Source: Cladorrhinum sp. PSN259
Taxonomy: Eukaryota > Ascomycota > Sordariomycetes > Sordariales > Podosporaceae
NCBI GenBank assembly: GCA_033725935.1
Contig: MU867104.1
Location: forward strand, 62,001-126,000
Direction: 5' to 3'
Length of the DNA stretch: 64,000 bases
A model generated the notes under the pieces. The model searched no databases. It was not told where the DNA came from and saw nothing but the letters and a program-made list of their open reading frames with translations. Below, in pieces: positions 11,560-22,395 of this stretch. Positions within the stretch are counted from its first letter, which is position 1, and each line of letters starts with the position of its first letter. The translations under genes and the position numbers were made by a program.

Positions 11560-11960
11560 CCCCTTCCGACAATTCATCTACATTGGTGGCAACAGTACGG
11601 TGTTGCCAAGTGCCCCACGGGGCGCGTCACTGGTCGTCCCAGCGACGGTGAGTGGTGCTTGTGCCACTATTGCCAGCGGTAAGTTAATGAGCACCTTTGA
11701 TGGTTCGTCTCCTTCCCTTCTCTCAATACCGCACAATCCAGCGGACTCATTATGATTGCTGTTACAGTCATCAAGCAGAGAATGCAAATCGCAAACTCTG
11801 CGAAGATCTACCGCTCTATGACCGACTGGGCAAATTGGTTTACAAGAACGAGGGCCTTGGAGCATTCTACGTATCATACCTCACGACTCTGTCCATGACA
11901 GGTCGGTCCTCGTAAGTCATGAGATGACAGAACCAAATGCACATAAGATTGACTGACATT
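11560..11960 (+). pseudogene. Mitoferrin (MRS3/MRS4) pseudogene fragment
   Basis: The plus strand reads VSGACATIASGKLMSTFD (ending about 11700), then an intron-like gap closed by GCTGTTACAG at 11767, then VIKQRMQIANSAKIYRSMTD. After a 1-nt shift it continues KLVYKNEGLGAFYVSYLTTLSMT. This is the SGA.ATIA...MNPFDVIKQRMQ / YxxEGxxAFYxSYPTTLxM core of the mitochondrial iron carrier family (mitoferrin), a solute carrier of the inner membrane. Only about a third of the roughly 300-residue protein remains. Beyond the shift, MNPFD has become MSTFD and SYPTT has become SYLTT, losing conserved residues. It is dead; a functional copy should lie elsewhere in the genome. Confidence 0.7.
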
Positions 11961-12285
11961 TATTCTTTGGCGTCTCTATAGATCGGACCCAGTATTCAAG
12001 CTGGGGATGCCACGAGGGAGCCGTCGAGAAGTCCAAAGCCAAGATTCACCTTGATCACTGGCAGCATCTTCACGAGCGCCATCTTTCCCACCATTCCCAC
12101 CACTCTCAAGCTGGTGGACAAACATGCTATGTCAAAGGAAATGGAATTCCAGAACACCTGGAACGATATTGGGGAGTTATGGAGAACAGTTGGAGGAACG
12201 TGGGGTTCGTGGGAAAAGATATATAACTGCCAAATCATTTACTCATACCGATACAGAGAGTCTTGTACATATGCAGTGTTGTCTG
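11961..12285. other. Relic flank, nothing assigned
   Basis: Possible continuation of decayed sequence beyond the mitoferrin fragment. No domain is recognised. Confidence 0.35.
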
Positions 12286-12817
12286 GATCTTCTTTAGGAA
12301 GGTCTCGAACATGGAGTGATGATCGAGTATCCAGTGGGAGGTGAAACAGCGTTTGGTGCCGTCGATTTGTTGGGAGCAGACAAAAAAAGCAGCTTCGTGG
12401 TTGCTGTCCTCAACGTCTCCCATGCTGGGATTGCAACATTGTTTGCTTGGAACCACTTTTTCCCTCCACTCCACAAGCCTCTCGGAGAGCGACTGCCATT
12501 TCAAAGCCCTCTTCCCTCCGAACCTTCCAACCTCTGCTGGCATCAACGATCTTCATCCACGTAGTCTTTGCCAACAACAACGACCGCCATCAGAAGGAAT
12601 ACCGATATTTGGGAGCATTAGGCTCTCCTGTAAGTTGTTCAATCCCAAATACAGGGAGAAATCTGAGTCATAGTGGACTGACCATTTTTTATCGTTCTTG
12701 TAGAGATCGAACGATCGATTCGAGTCGCTCATGCGACCATATCATCGAAAGGGTCACGTCCTAGATCCATACAGCTGTCCGACACCCATCAAAACCAGAC
12801 TAATTGCGAAGATATGA
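12286..12817 (+). pseudogene. Unidentified gene relic with a good intron
   Basis: Frame one reads GVMIEYPVGGETAFGAVDLL, then KKSSFVVAVLNVSHAGIATLF (12310-12480). A second frame reads STIFIHVVFANNNDRHQKEY, ending LGALGSP at 12630. A consensus intron follows (GTAAGTTG donor at 12631, ACTGAC branch, TTCTTGTAG acceptor at 12704). The frame then runs through SNDRFESLMRPYHRKG and KTRLIAKI to a TGA at 12815-12817. The splice is perfect, but the upstream frame change shows decay or an error. I cannot name the family. Confidence 0.4.
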
Positions 12818-13613
12818 CTATGGAGACCCAATCCGAGCCAGTGCAGTCGCAGTCAATTTTGAAATCGATCGCTACCCAAGCCCTTCATCCGTTGGCTCTC
12901 AAGGAAGCGGGTTTAAAACCTGTAGGCCAAACAGCTCTAGTGGGGCGCCATACGCGCGCCGTAAGCGCGCAAATGTCATCAATTCTATCACGATTCAAGA
13001 TTCGGACTCGAGAAGTGAGAGGGACTTTGACATTCTAGCGGACGGGACGTTAAAGAAGTCAGCAGATGTCGACCACAGTCCCAACTCGCGACTGATGTTC
13101 AATCCTGAGTCGCAAGTGAAGAAAAAAGCCCCAAATACGATCGAAGATTGGAGGTATAAACGCAGACAAGGCCCAACTTCACGTCCAATCTCTCTACTCC
13201 CACCCAATAACACCAAGCAACAGGTACCCGCTCGTATTGTCGATACCGGTTTCATGGCCCAGCACTCCAACATGCCACTCGAGCCGCGGCCGATTCCGCA
13301 AACTATCTCAATCCCAAAGATACTCAGTTTGCCCAAGTCAAACCGCACACACATCATCTATCCTGTGTATAAAGTTCACATCGGTCTCAAAGTAGGGCAC
13401 TGCCTTGCAGTCCCGGCCACACAGATACTCGACTACATTTCCATCAGAGACCTTGAGGACTGGGAGGAAGCACATCCGCCCCCGCGCGTTGCGAGCCTCC
13501 TCGCAAAGCAAGAGTTGGAGAAGACTGTTGCTAATGTGGATGAAAACCGGTGCGTTACGCGTTCGATGGTCGGATCCAAGAGAAAGCGGGGGATTTGGGA
13601 TGAAAGAATCTGA
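12814..13613 (+). pseudogene. Diverged, probably broken copy of the 15681 family
   Basis: An open frame from 12804 to 13613 has no usable ATG before about residue 102. An ATG in another frame at 12814 (MTMETQ...SILKSIAT) could be the original start, which implies a frame change near 12870. The readable part matches the protein at 15681: both contain ISLLPxN, then I[VI]D, then [LF]DY[IV]xxR[DE]LExWE (here ILDYISIRDLEDWEEA), and TRSM near a basic C-terminus (KRKRG). The basic tail and Ser-rich start suggest a nuclear protein; no domain is known. It could still be expressed if an upstream exon supplies the start. Confidence 0.45.
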
Positions 13614-15680
13614 GGGGTAACCGCTCAGACTCTTTTCAATTCCTCTTGTATGGTGTATAATTCAGACCTTTTCGGCTGAAAAGAAAGGTGTATGTTCAGG
13701 GTTCGCAGAGAACCTGGAAGCCATACCTATTTATTCTGACACGGGGTAAAGATCAACACACGGCCACAATTTACCAATCGGGATCACCTCGAGACTGAAT
13801 CGAGCAGACTTTGACAAGCATCTTGGTCGGGTTCATCAGGTTTCGAACTGAAGGCCAACGAAAAGTCCTCTCTTTGGCGAGAGATTTCGAATGCAACAAC
13901 TTTTCCGAGGTTGCAGAAAGCAGTATGTGAAAGCAGGCAGTCGAGCATCAAAACAGAGCATCAAAACAGGAACTAACAACGACACTAGTAACAGATCAAT
14001 ACAATTCGAATTCCCTAGAAGCTGTACTGAGAGGACGTTTACGAGCACCTTGCTCACGATCATTATATTTCTCAGCAGTGGTCATGAAGGGGAGGGTCAA
14101 TATATCAGAGAAAGAGAAGCGGCGGTCGTACGTAGTGTTAACAAGAAGACGAGGAGTTCTATCAAGAAGAAAACGGGGTTTGAGGTAATTTGGGATTGAA
14201 GAGAAGAGAAAAGGGCCTTATTTTGTAGTATAATGTGTCAGTCATTCTTTCTATCTTCTCTTTTTCTTTTTCTTCCTTTTTTTTTTTTTTTGGTGAAAGA
14301 AGGGCGACTTGGGGACAGCCTGCAACCAAGTTTTTGGAGTAAGGCTCAGCTGGAGAGCAGGAGAGATAGGAGGGTGAGTATTCTTCCGAGCCGGTGAAGA
14401 ATCACATTATGCTCTCAGTTTGTCAACAGGACGAAGCATCTGTGAGCAGATTTCATCTTTTGAATCGACCAATGTCGGTGAAATACATGTACGCAGCCTT
14501 GTTAGTAAAATACTGGGTCTGCCCCTCCCTCCGGTTTTTCGACTCTCCGAGAGCGACACCTAGCCCTCAATCTGGAAGAGAACAAGTGGCTTAACAATAG
14601 CGGTAAATAGCTTGTTGTACTTTACAAACATCAGGCGAATCATTTTCTTTTTGATTTCTAAACACAATGTAGTTTCGGGATTAATTACAGGCATCCATGC
14701 CCCAAGATCTCCTTACAAGCCTCTCCTTGGCCTCAGCCTATTCTGCGATTGCACCCAAAAAAAACCAAAGCGAAGGAAGCCGTGCTGCAGCTTTTTAATA
14801 AATGATAGGTACTTGATCTGAACCTACAGGCCCCGATCTTTTAATTCGACCAATGTTGGCGCAGTGAATTGCCATCAGTCGGTAGGTGGGGCCTTTCCGG
14901 CTCTGCTCCGCGACCCCGCGCACAACGAAATTCACTTTTGGCCAAAGAGGTGGGCTTGGTTGTGGAGACATTGCGTCCGACGTAATACCACGGAGAGCAG
15001 GTGGACAAACATGTTGAGTAGTATTTTGATTCTACCTCGAGAAGAAGCCATCTCTTTGAACTCTTGTTACACCATATTTCATGTATTATGCCTTTCCAAG
15101 GTGTGAGAGCAAGCCAGGGGAAGAGCGAGTGGAAGGGATGAATTGACGGCACAAAATCATGATTGATGAAAGTGGTCTAGTGCGAGTGAAAAAAATTGGG
15201 ATGAAATGAAGTGGCGAGTAAAAATTCTTAAAAGCAAACCCTCGGATTTATTAAAAGCTGTAAAAGTTGGGTTTTCAGACATTGAGTCGACATATTCGGG
15301 CCAAGAACTGTCGTTGAAGTGAATCGTGTCCCAGCTTGTGCCATTCACTCCCCATTCGGTATTTGACGCGCGACCTACCGCGAGCGACCATTCAAATTTG
15401 TTGCTGCAGCACCTTGTTCTTTCCTCTTTCTTTTCGCTTCTGCCTGCACCGAAATCCTTCTTTGTGCTATTTGTGTGCGGATTACAGGCTACAAAAACAG
15501 TGCTTAGCCCTACCAAGGAAAACATCAGCTGCAGCAGCGCTCGCCACCCTACTATAGGGACCTATTTCAGACCTCCAGCTGCTGCCTAACACCGACGCTT
15601 ATCAACTACCACGTTCACCTTCACCATCATCACCTTCACCACCATCATCGCAGCGACCGTCATTTTTAAGTTGATCAAAA
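13614..15680. other. Intergenic with 15-nt T run
   Basis: A homopolymer of 15 T lies at 14277-14291 within a pyrimidine-rich patch. The 3' end (about 15590-15680) is CA/TC-rich and looks like the 5' leader of the gene at 15681. No other gene is supported. Confidence 0.4.
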
Positions 15681-16397
15681 ATGGGTCCTTCGTCTCCCAT
15701 ACTCAACCGATTTGCAACGCCTCGCAGCCGATCTTCGAGCATCCGCAGCACCATCATCGTCTCGGACGGGGCGCCCTCGCGATCGCCGTCGCCCAAGACA
15801 TCAGGCTGCTCAAGACATGACAGCAAGGCTCACGACGACGATGATGACGATGGTGATTTTTCAGATGATGACGACGATGACGATGATATTCCTTTCCACG
15901 GCCCTCCCCTTCATAGGCTACCCCGATCAATAGCAGCCCTACTCCACACCTCCAGCCCTCCACAAGCCTTGTCAACCAGACCACATCCCACCATCTCCCT
16001 CCTCCCAAACAACGTGCCGCCTCTTCATGGCCACCACAAAATAATAGACCGGTACCATCTCCCCGTGCCTATCCCACCATCACATCACACCAACAGGGGC
16101 GCAACACCGGAGGATCGCACCAACAAAAAAGCAGTCTACTACGTCCGTCACTCAATAACAGGCAGAAGGCGGTTTGTTCCCTACCACGAGCTCTTCGATT
16201 ATGTCACTCCCCGCGAGTTGGAGCGGTGGGAAGCAGACTTGGAGAGAATCAAGAAGCAGTCGGAACACCTGGAGGCTGTTTGGAAGGCCCAATGGGAAGA
16301 GGAGGATACCGCGAGCCGCGAAAAGAAAGCAGCTGGTCATAGGGTTGTTATGAAGAGGGAGACGAGGAGTATGAGGAAGAGCACGGTGGAGTTTTGA
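15681..16397 (+). CDS. Uncharacterised acidic/basic, probably nuclear protein
   Basis: Single exon, 238 residues, ATG in good context (AAAAATGG) after a pyrimidine/CA-rich leader. The N-terminus is rich in Ser and Arg (RSRSSSIRS). Residues about 52-69 are nearly all Asp (DDDDDDGDFSDDDDDDDD), encoded by GAT/GAC repeats. The middle is Pro/His-rich. Residues 158-190 carry the conserved block RRRFVPYHELFDYVTPRELE, ending RWEADLE, followed by a charged, probably helical tail. The family has no domain name known to me. A diverged copy lies 2.1 kb upstream. The C-terminal block may be a short helical interaction motif; this is inference. Confidence 0.6.
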   Translation: MGPSSPILNRFATPRSRSSSIRSTIIVSDGAPSRSPSPKTSGCSRHDSKAHDDDDDDGDFSDDDDDDDDIPFHGPPLHRLPRSIAALLHTSSPPQALSTRPHPTISLLPNNVPPLHGHHKIIDRYHLPVPIPPSHHTNRGATPEDRTNKKAVYYVRHSITGRRRFVPYHELFDYVTPRELERWEADLERIKKQSEHLEAVWKAQWEEEDTASREKKAAGHRVVMKRETRSMRKSTVEF

Positions 16398-17215
16398 TGT
16401 GAGGTGGGGTTAAGGTTTTATGCTGGTGCCTGGGGGCGACCGCCACCAAACCAAGATGGTGGTGGCAACGTCAACGCCATGATGATGCATCTCCTCCGCA
16501 ATTGCAGCGAAGAACTTCTCCTCATCACTGCCCAAAGCAGCCAAGAGTTGCTTGGTCTAACTTGCCTCAGCCGCCAGGAACAAGGCGCTGCTCAACAAGA
16601 GCAGGAATTTGTGTCTCCAATGAGACGAAGCTGACGTAGTCCACGCAGTGGACTACTCGAACATGAACTCCAAGAAGCCCAAGACCAGGATCGATATCCT
16701 CGATACTTGGCTCAAAGACAAGAATACCAAGGGCGCAAATGGAAAGACCAAAACCCACGACTACCCAGTCAAGCGAGATGAGGACTTTCGCAACACTCTT
16801 TTCCGCTGTCAAGAAGCCTTGAAGAAGCCCACGATTGGCGAGTCAACACGGACTTTCTTTGCCGCCCTTGCGTTGATAAAGGAAAAGCGCCCCAAGATCG
16901 TTTGTTCTTGAGAACGTGTCTCGACAGCAAGGACTTACTGCCACGGACATCATCAAATATGGGCGGGAAACGAGTCTGGCTCGTGCGTATTGAAGATATA
17001 ACCATCTGGAGGAAGAGAAGAAGTATATTGTGTGGTAGGAGGAGAGAATCAGGCAAGGGATTGTTTATCTTGTTGGTTATGGGGATTAGTCATTGGTCCT
17101 TGACAAACTCTTCCAGAAGCTCACCGTCTCCAAGGAGGCCGATGCCATCAAGGAGACTTCTGCCAGTTCCTGGAAGAAATAGGCGGGATAATTTGGACGG
17201 AATTCTTGTTTGACT
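16398..17215 (+). other. Possible decayed gene, unidentified
   Basis: Readable frames at 16648-16911 (MNSKKPKTRIDILDTWLKD, ending KEKRPKIVCS) and 17101-17182 (DKLFQKLTVSKEADAIKE, ending SSWKK then TAG) have coding-like composition but do not connect. No family is recognised. They may be two ends of one broken gene. Confidence 0.3.
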
Positions 17216-17738
17216 TTGAGCGTTATCGGGCATAACCGGAAAAATTGGACTGAATATACTCTGTAACAATTTTAAAACCTTCCGGACATCATTTCACACT
17301 GTATTGTCTGTCTATTTTCTCCCCCCGCATCGTGATTTTAACGAGATCGTTGCCTTTCCTCATGCTTCAAAAGGAATTTGTAGCGAAGGTCCTCATGTTT
17401 CAAAAGAAATGTGTAGCGAAGGTCTTATTTGGGTACCCTGGGGCAAGCCCCCACATCCCCCCAGGCCTCGCTTCGCTCGAAAGATCCGTATCTTTTCGAT
17501 GGCTTCGTTTCGATCCTGCAATTCTGGCCTTGCAATACTGTCTTTGTAGTACTGGATTGTTGCACCCAGCCTGGCACTGGCACTCTGTCTAATTAGGTTC
17601 TGCCCGCTTTTGGATAAATCATGGACTTTGAAGGTTTTACAAATTCCGCCCGTGGCTCAAAACGTGGCTTGCATTATTTTAAGTACACATCCTAGGCCTA
17701 ATCGTTGCTTAAATAAATCACATTAATATAATAGGAAG

Positions 17739-17769
<31 letters not shown>
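17739..17769. repeat. T13/A18 homopolymer palindrome
   Basis: Thirteen T directly followed by eighteen A, then two GTAAAAAAA units and GTAAAG. Low-complexity sequence. Confidence 0.8.
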
Positions 17770-18183
17770 GTAAAAAAAGTAAAAAAAGTAAAGATAATTT
17801 GAAGCCATGAGATCAAGATTCTCAAAGATAGTAAAAGCTCTATTTTGTAAACACTTTAAATAGTTGGTCAATTAGTACTTTAAAAGACAATCTTTACAAT
17901 ACCCAGATATTTATTCTATATTGTTTTTTTAAATCAGAAACACAAAGTTACTATGGTTTTTGGGGTTTTATATCGGTACTATCAATACCCCCTGTGTTGT
18001 GGTGTGGTGTGACAAACCATGATAGGGGTAAATAGACGCTATGTCTCTCACGAAGTAAAGCATCAGGTGCGGCCTTGGGTGCACTTTAGGTATTCTTTCT
18101 GTTGGCATAATGGGAACTCGGCACAGCATCTAATCGCGAGGGTTAAATGAAATGATAGACCATCATAAAGTATGTGAAAAGAG

Positions 18184-18231
18184 TTTTTTTTTCTTTAAAA
18201 AAAAAACCCCCCCCCAAAAAAAACCCTTTTT
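18184..18231. repeat. Mixed T/A/C homopolymer block
   Basis: Consecutive runs T9, C, T3, A10, C9, A8, C3, T5. The form resembles the block at 25449-25472. It may be biological low complexity or an assembly artefact. Confidence 0.7.
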
Positions 18232-18281
18232 CCCCTGGTAGTGTGATAGCCATCATAGTTTGGGGGAAATGGATGCTCTCT

Positions 18282-19907
18282 TCAACAGTCTTGATTTAGT
18301 CTAAAAAATAGCTTATTCCTGTATTCTCCCTCCCGCCAGTCTTGAGTAACGAAGAGACAGATATCTGCTCCTGGTACTTCAAACGCTAGAAATGTCAAGT
18401 CGCATTCTGACTTGTGCGCTCCTCCGCAAAGCTTTTTGCCAAGCTCGTGAATTTTCTGCGGCGTTGCTGGATCCCAAAGGGCGATGGAAGCACAATCGAA
18501 TCCATTATTTAAGATTGGCGGTTTGTGCACCCTCCGAAAGTCTTGATGTCTGCCGCAGTGCCATGGCGAGGGGGTTGAGGGTTTGTGGTCTTGTCCGAGA
18601 CTCTTCAGCTTAGCAGCAATCTGGCCCTGAGTGTGAGAGCTATGGGGCTTGAGCAGGAGTGCCAAAGCAACAAGAGCTGCATTTTGAGATTGTGTCACGG
18701 TGAACAAGCTTAGGTGCACAAAATTTGTTTGATCATCGAAGCTTCCAGGCCGGGGACCGAATACTCTCGCGTTCCACACTAAAGTATGGACAGCTGAGAG
18801 GACCTGAATCGCAATCGCCGAAAATAGAGCATGCCTATGGTTAGATGCACTGACAGCCCTTCCGTGGTAATCCGAAAGGTCTCGCATTGTTGGCCCACGA
18901 CGGTGTGGTAGCAGGGAGTGTTCTAGCGAGTCCAAGATGGTTGGTAGTTCTTCCATCGAGGCGCCACACTCAAAGGCCGCGTCAAAGAAGAGGTCAATTG
19001 CCGGCCTAGTGTAATCGACATCGATAAAGTCCGTAGGAGATGTGCCGTCCGCATTGCTGGCTATCAGGCCGAAGAAGCCATAGACCTTATCGTCGACCCG
19101 GCTGCTCTCGCAGGCTCTGAAGTCGAGCAATATCCTCCGTAAGGGCATCTTGCCTCCAATCCTGCGCAGCTTGCAAAGCGTCCAGATGTTTGGCAAGTAG
19201 TGATAGTCCCGGTTGTTGTAGCGGAAAGAACTCATTTGTTGTCGAAGATCGTCGAGGTCTAGAACGATATCGCCACACATGACATGTACCTTGGCGGCGA
19301 GCACGACCTCCTGAACAATCCACACCCTTCGCCAGTATGGAAGGCTGAGAACCCTATTGGCGGCTACGGAAGCCAAGTCAAAAGCTTTGTTTGCGTTTTC
19401 GATTTCCTCGGCGTCATCTTGGCTCGGGCGGGAGTGTGCTGTGCGTCCCTGCCAGCGTCCCAAAACCCATAAGGCCTCCTCGTCGTCGTGATTATCTCCA
19501 AGCCAGATGAGGACCTGATTTGCATGACTGTAAATCTCCCCCATTCGGAGAACTTGGTGCTTGATCTCGTGAGCGTCATTTTGGTCCAAACACAAAGAGT
19601 CGGTCCAGAGCCAGTGATCAAGTTTCAGTGCCCAGCATTTCTTCAGGAAACGCCACAGGTTCTCATGGACAGGCCGAGTATAATAAATCCGAGTGATTGG
19701 ATCAGATTCTGATATGGAAATCTCCCTAGTCGGTGTCGGGTCACCCCAGTTGTAAGATAAGGCGTGATATTTGATGCTCCGTGCCGTCTCCGTGTCAAAA
19801 TGCTGGATGATGCAACCAATCTGGCCGTCGACAAGATCCTTGGTCACTTTGATGAGTCGGATGCTGGTTTGGTCCTTCAGCGGCCGATAGATGTAGCGGT
19901 CGTCCAT
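18282..19907 (-). CDS. HET-domain protein (heterokaryon incompatibility)
   Basis: 541 residues in one exon. The frame is open further upstream, but the first ATG is at 19907 (MDDRYIYRPLKDQTS). The HET domain occupies about residues 47-210, with its three blocks: YHALSYNWGDPTPTREI, then LWTDSLCLDQND...HQVLRMGEIYSHANQVLIWLG, then LPYWRRVWIVQEVVLA. HET domains are TIR-related and trigger programmed cell death after non-self recognition in fungi. The C-terminal half (residues 250-541) has no recognised repeat or sensor domain. It is somewhat short for the family and ends FFRLNQDC. It is divergent to the P450 gene and separated by 0.9 kb. Confidence 0.85.
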   Translation of the reverse strand: MDDRYIYRPLKDQTSIRLIKVTKDLVDGQIGCIIQHFDTETARSIKYHALSYNWGDPTPTREISISESDPITRIYYTRPVHENLWRFLKKCWALKLDHWLWTDSLCLDQNDAHEIKHQVLRMGEIYSHANQVLIWLGDNHDDEEALWVLGRWQGRTAHSRPSQDDAEEIENANKAFDLASVAANRVLSLPYWRRVWIVQEVVLAAKVHVMCGDIVLDLDDLRQQMSSFRYNNRDYHYLPNIWTLCKLRRIGGKMPLRRILLDFRACESSRVDDKVYGFFGLIASNADGTSPTDFIDVDYTRPAIDLFFDAAFECGASMEELPTILDSLEHSLLPHRRGPTMRDLSDYHGRAVSASNHRHALFSAIAIQVLSAVHTLVWNARVFGPRPGSFDDQTNFVHLSLFTVTQSQNAALVALALLLKPHSSHTQGQIAAKLKSLGQDHKPSTPSPWHCGRHQDFRRVHKPPILNNGFDCASIALWDPATPQKIHELGKKLCGGAHKSECDLTFLAFEVPGADICLFVTQDWREGEYRNKLFFRLNQDC

Positions 19908-20842
19908 TTTGAACAGGACACGGTCCCCTAAACGATTCGAACTGTGACTGGGCCGGGGGTGTGTTTGGGAAAAGCAGGCATGGTTGATAAAATCAGTGCC
20001 TCCAAGTGGTAGAAAGCGGGGTAACACGGCAACCGGACATGGCTGTGAAGCACTCAACTCTCAGGACACATTTTCCTTGCGCCACTCTAAAACGATGAAC
20101 GCCTATCATCGACCCCCTTTTGTCCGCTTCTTCTCTCTTGCTTTTCTGGTCAAAGCATGACCCTGAAATAACGCTTGGGCTCGAACCGGAAATGCATCAG
20201 GCCACCGGGGTTCAACAGCGACAGTCAGTGCTAATTATTGAATACTTTTCTGCTCACACCCCATCTCGATCAAGACATCATCCGTCGACAATATTACAGT
20301 TGCAATCCCGACCAACGCAATGAGCTCCCGGGTTAGACCTGCTGCAAGGCGCCCGCCATTCAAGATGCAGTCAACGAGTATTAGGATGGCAGACGTTTTT
20401 TTAACGACCGCCGACCGATTTGTTCTTCTTGATGAGTCGGGTAGTGATGAGGAATGGAGAGTAATAGTACACCAGACTTTGCCAGGCAGGGTGCAAGAGA
20501 ACCTAAGGTAGTCAGTATTGGCTACCAAACGAGGGACTTGGAGCGAGAGCCTGGCAGATCTCTTTTCCGTCACCACCAAGAACTTGTTTGTTCATCATAA
20601 ATCCTTCGTGCCTGGGCAGAGCACATCACAACCAATCAGAGGTGAGAACGTTGCCGACTCTGTGGATAGCGTCTCATTAAGGGCAACAGAAAGGGGATAG
20701 TCTACGATCATAACTAACAAACATGACCATACTAGCGTGAGTAAAAATTCGCTTCCTTGTGCTGCTTTCTGATGCACATCATCTCATCCTACCCAACATC
20801 TCGGGTCCCAAGCAGTCAGGTACACTCTTCCTCCTACTCACA
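19908..20842. other. Divergent promoter region
   Basis: Spacer between the minus-strand HET gene and the plus-strand P450. It has short shadow frames only and no clear regulatory element. Confidence 0.4.
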
Positions 20843-22395
20843 ATGGAGGGTGTCAAAGAACTTCTGGCCGGCCTATCTGGCCTCAATGCCCCCCAAATCA
20901 TCGGTCTCACCTCGATCGCTCTGCTGACTCTTTTTACTTGGCGCCGGTATTTCTCACCGATTAGCAACATTCCAGGTCCATTCACTGCCAGCTTCACACG
21001 CATCTGGCACATCCTTCGGATTCTCAAGGGAGACCAGAACCTCGAACTCATCCGCCTACACGACAAGCACGGACACTTTGTTCGTATCGCCCCGAATGAA
21101 GTCAGCGTCAGCCATCCCGATGGCCCTAGAAAGATCCTTGCGGCGCCCCTACACAAGGGAAGTTGGTACAAGGTCATTGCTTTCCCTGATGGACGTTTTG
21201 AAAACCCCATGTCAGCCACGGATCCCGCAGTGAAGAACGAGTTGTCCAGACATCTCGCTCCAGCGTACACGTTGTCAAATCTACTTCGCTCCGAGGCAGC
21301 TATAGGTCAGACCATCGATATTCTCTTTGGGTGGTTTGACAAGTTTGCTACCTCAGGAGAGCCTATCGACTTGGACAAGTTCTTCACATTCACTACTTCA
21401 GACGTGATCGGCGAGACGCTCTTCTCCAAGCAGTTCGGGTTCCTCCGAGAGGGCCGAGACATAGACAACACCATCGCAAATGCGCACCCGCAAGCCGCCT
21501 ACGTCTCGGTCGCTGGTTTCTTCAGATGGTTCCATGTTCTGTTTCTCAGCAACCCCTTTATCACCTGGCTCGGCATTACACCCTGGGGCCATTTAATCAA
21601 CACGGCCATGGCAGCTATCAAGGAGCGACAGGAGAACCCTGACGCTCGGTTCGATGCGCTTGCTCATTGGCTTCGCATGCTCAAGGAACACCCGGACGGA
21701 ATGCAACTCCACGAAGTCCATAGCGCTGCATTCAACGCTGTTGCAGCTGGTAACGAGACGGTAGCTACTGCTCTCCAGGCCTTTGTCTACTACATGATCC
21801 GGCACCCAGATGCCTGGAGGCGGGCGCGCGCTGAGATTGATGCTGCAAAGGTTGAGGCGTGCGGTGGAAGGACGGTGAGCTATGCTGATGCTCAAAGGCT
21901 CCCTTTTCTACAGGCCTGCATCAAGGAAGCCCTTCGCATCTTTGGGCCCGCCTCTATGGGACTTCCGCGCGTTGTCGGAGAGGGAGGACTGACGATTGGT
22001 GACCGAACACTTCCCAAGGGCACCATTGTGTCTATCAATGTCTGGACTATCCATCACTCAAAGGAGATCTGGGGCTCAGATGCGAGGGAGTTTAACCCCG
22101 ACAGATGGTTGGCTGAGGATGCAGCGAGATTGGAAAAGTGGTTCATTCCGGTAAGTCCGTCCACATTGTTGATCTTCTGGAGGACGTGGCTGATGAATTA
22201 CAGTGGGGGTTGGGATACGCCTCGTGTCCCGGACAGAATATTGCAAAGATTGAGCTATCCAAGATCTGCGCAACGATGGTGAGGGATTATGATATTCGAC
22301 AGGTCGACCCCAAGCAGGAGTGGACTTGGAAGGCATACTTCACTGTGGTACCTGAGAAATGGCCATGTTATATCACCAAGAGCCAGAAGGGATGA
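20843..22395 (+). CDS. Cytochrome P450 monooxygenase
   Basis: Exons 20843-22150 and 22204-22395 (53-nt GTAAGT...ACAG intron) encode 499 residues. An N-terminal membrane anchor lies at about 16-34 (IIGLTSIALLTLFTWRRYF), followed by the hinge SNIPGPFTASF. The I-helix AGNET is at about 303-307, ExxR as EALR, the PERF-like motif as FNPDRW, and the heme loop is WGLGYASCPGQ, crossing the splice. The usual heme-loop Phe is Trp here and the Arg is Ala, within the looser loop seen in pisatin-demethylase-like fungal P450s. It is an ER-bound NADPH-P450-reductase-dependent oxygenase of unknown substrate. No biosynthetic neighbours indicate a pathway. The start is chosen as the only in-frame ATG that leaves a complete anchor. 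Confidence 0.9.

Larger units (their letters stand above)
17216..18281. other. AT-rich spacer with homopolymer palindromes
   Basis: T13 followed by A18 lies at 17739-17769, then GTAAAAAAA units. At 18184-18231 there is T9-C-T3-A10-C9-A8-CCC-T5. No gene is visible. This is downstream of the HET gene. Confidence 0.5.
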
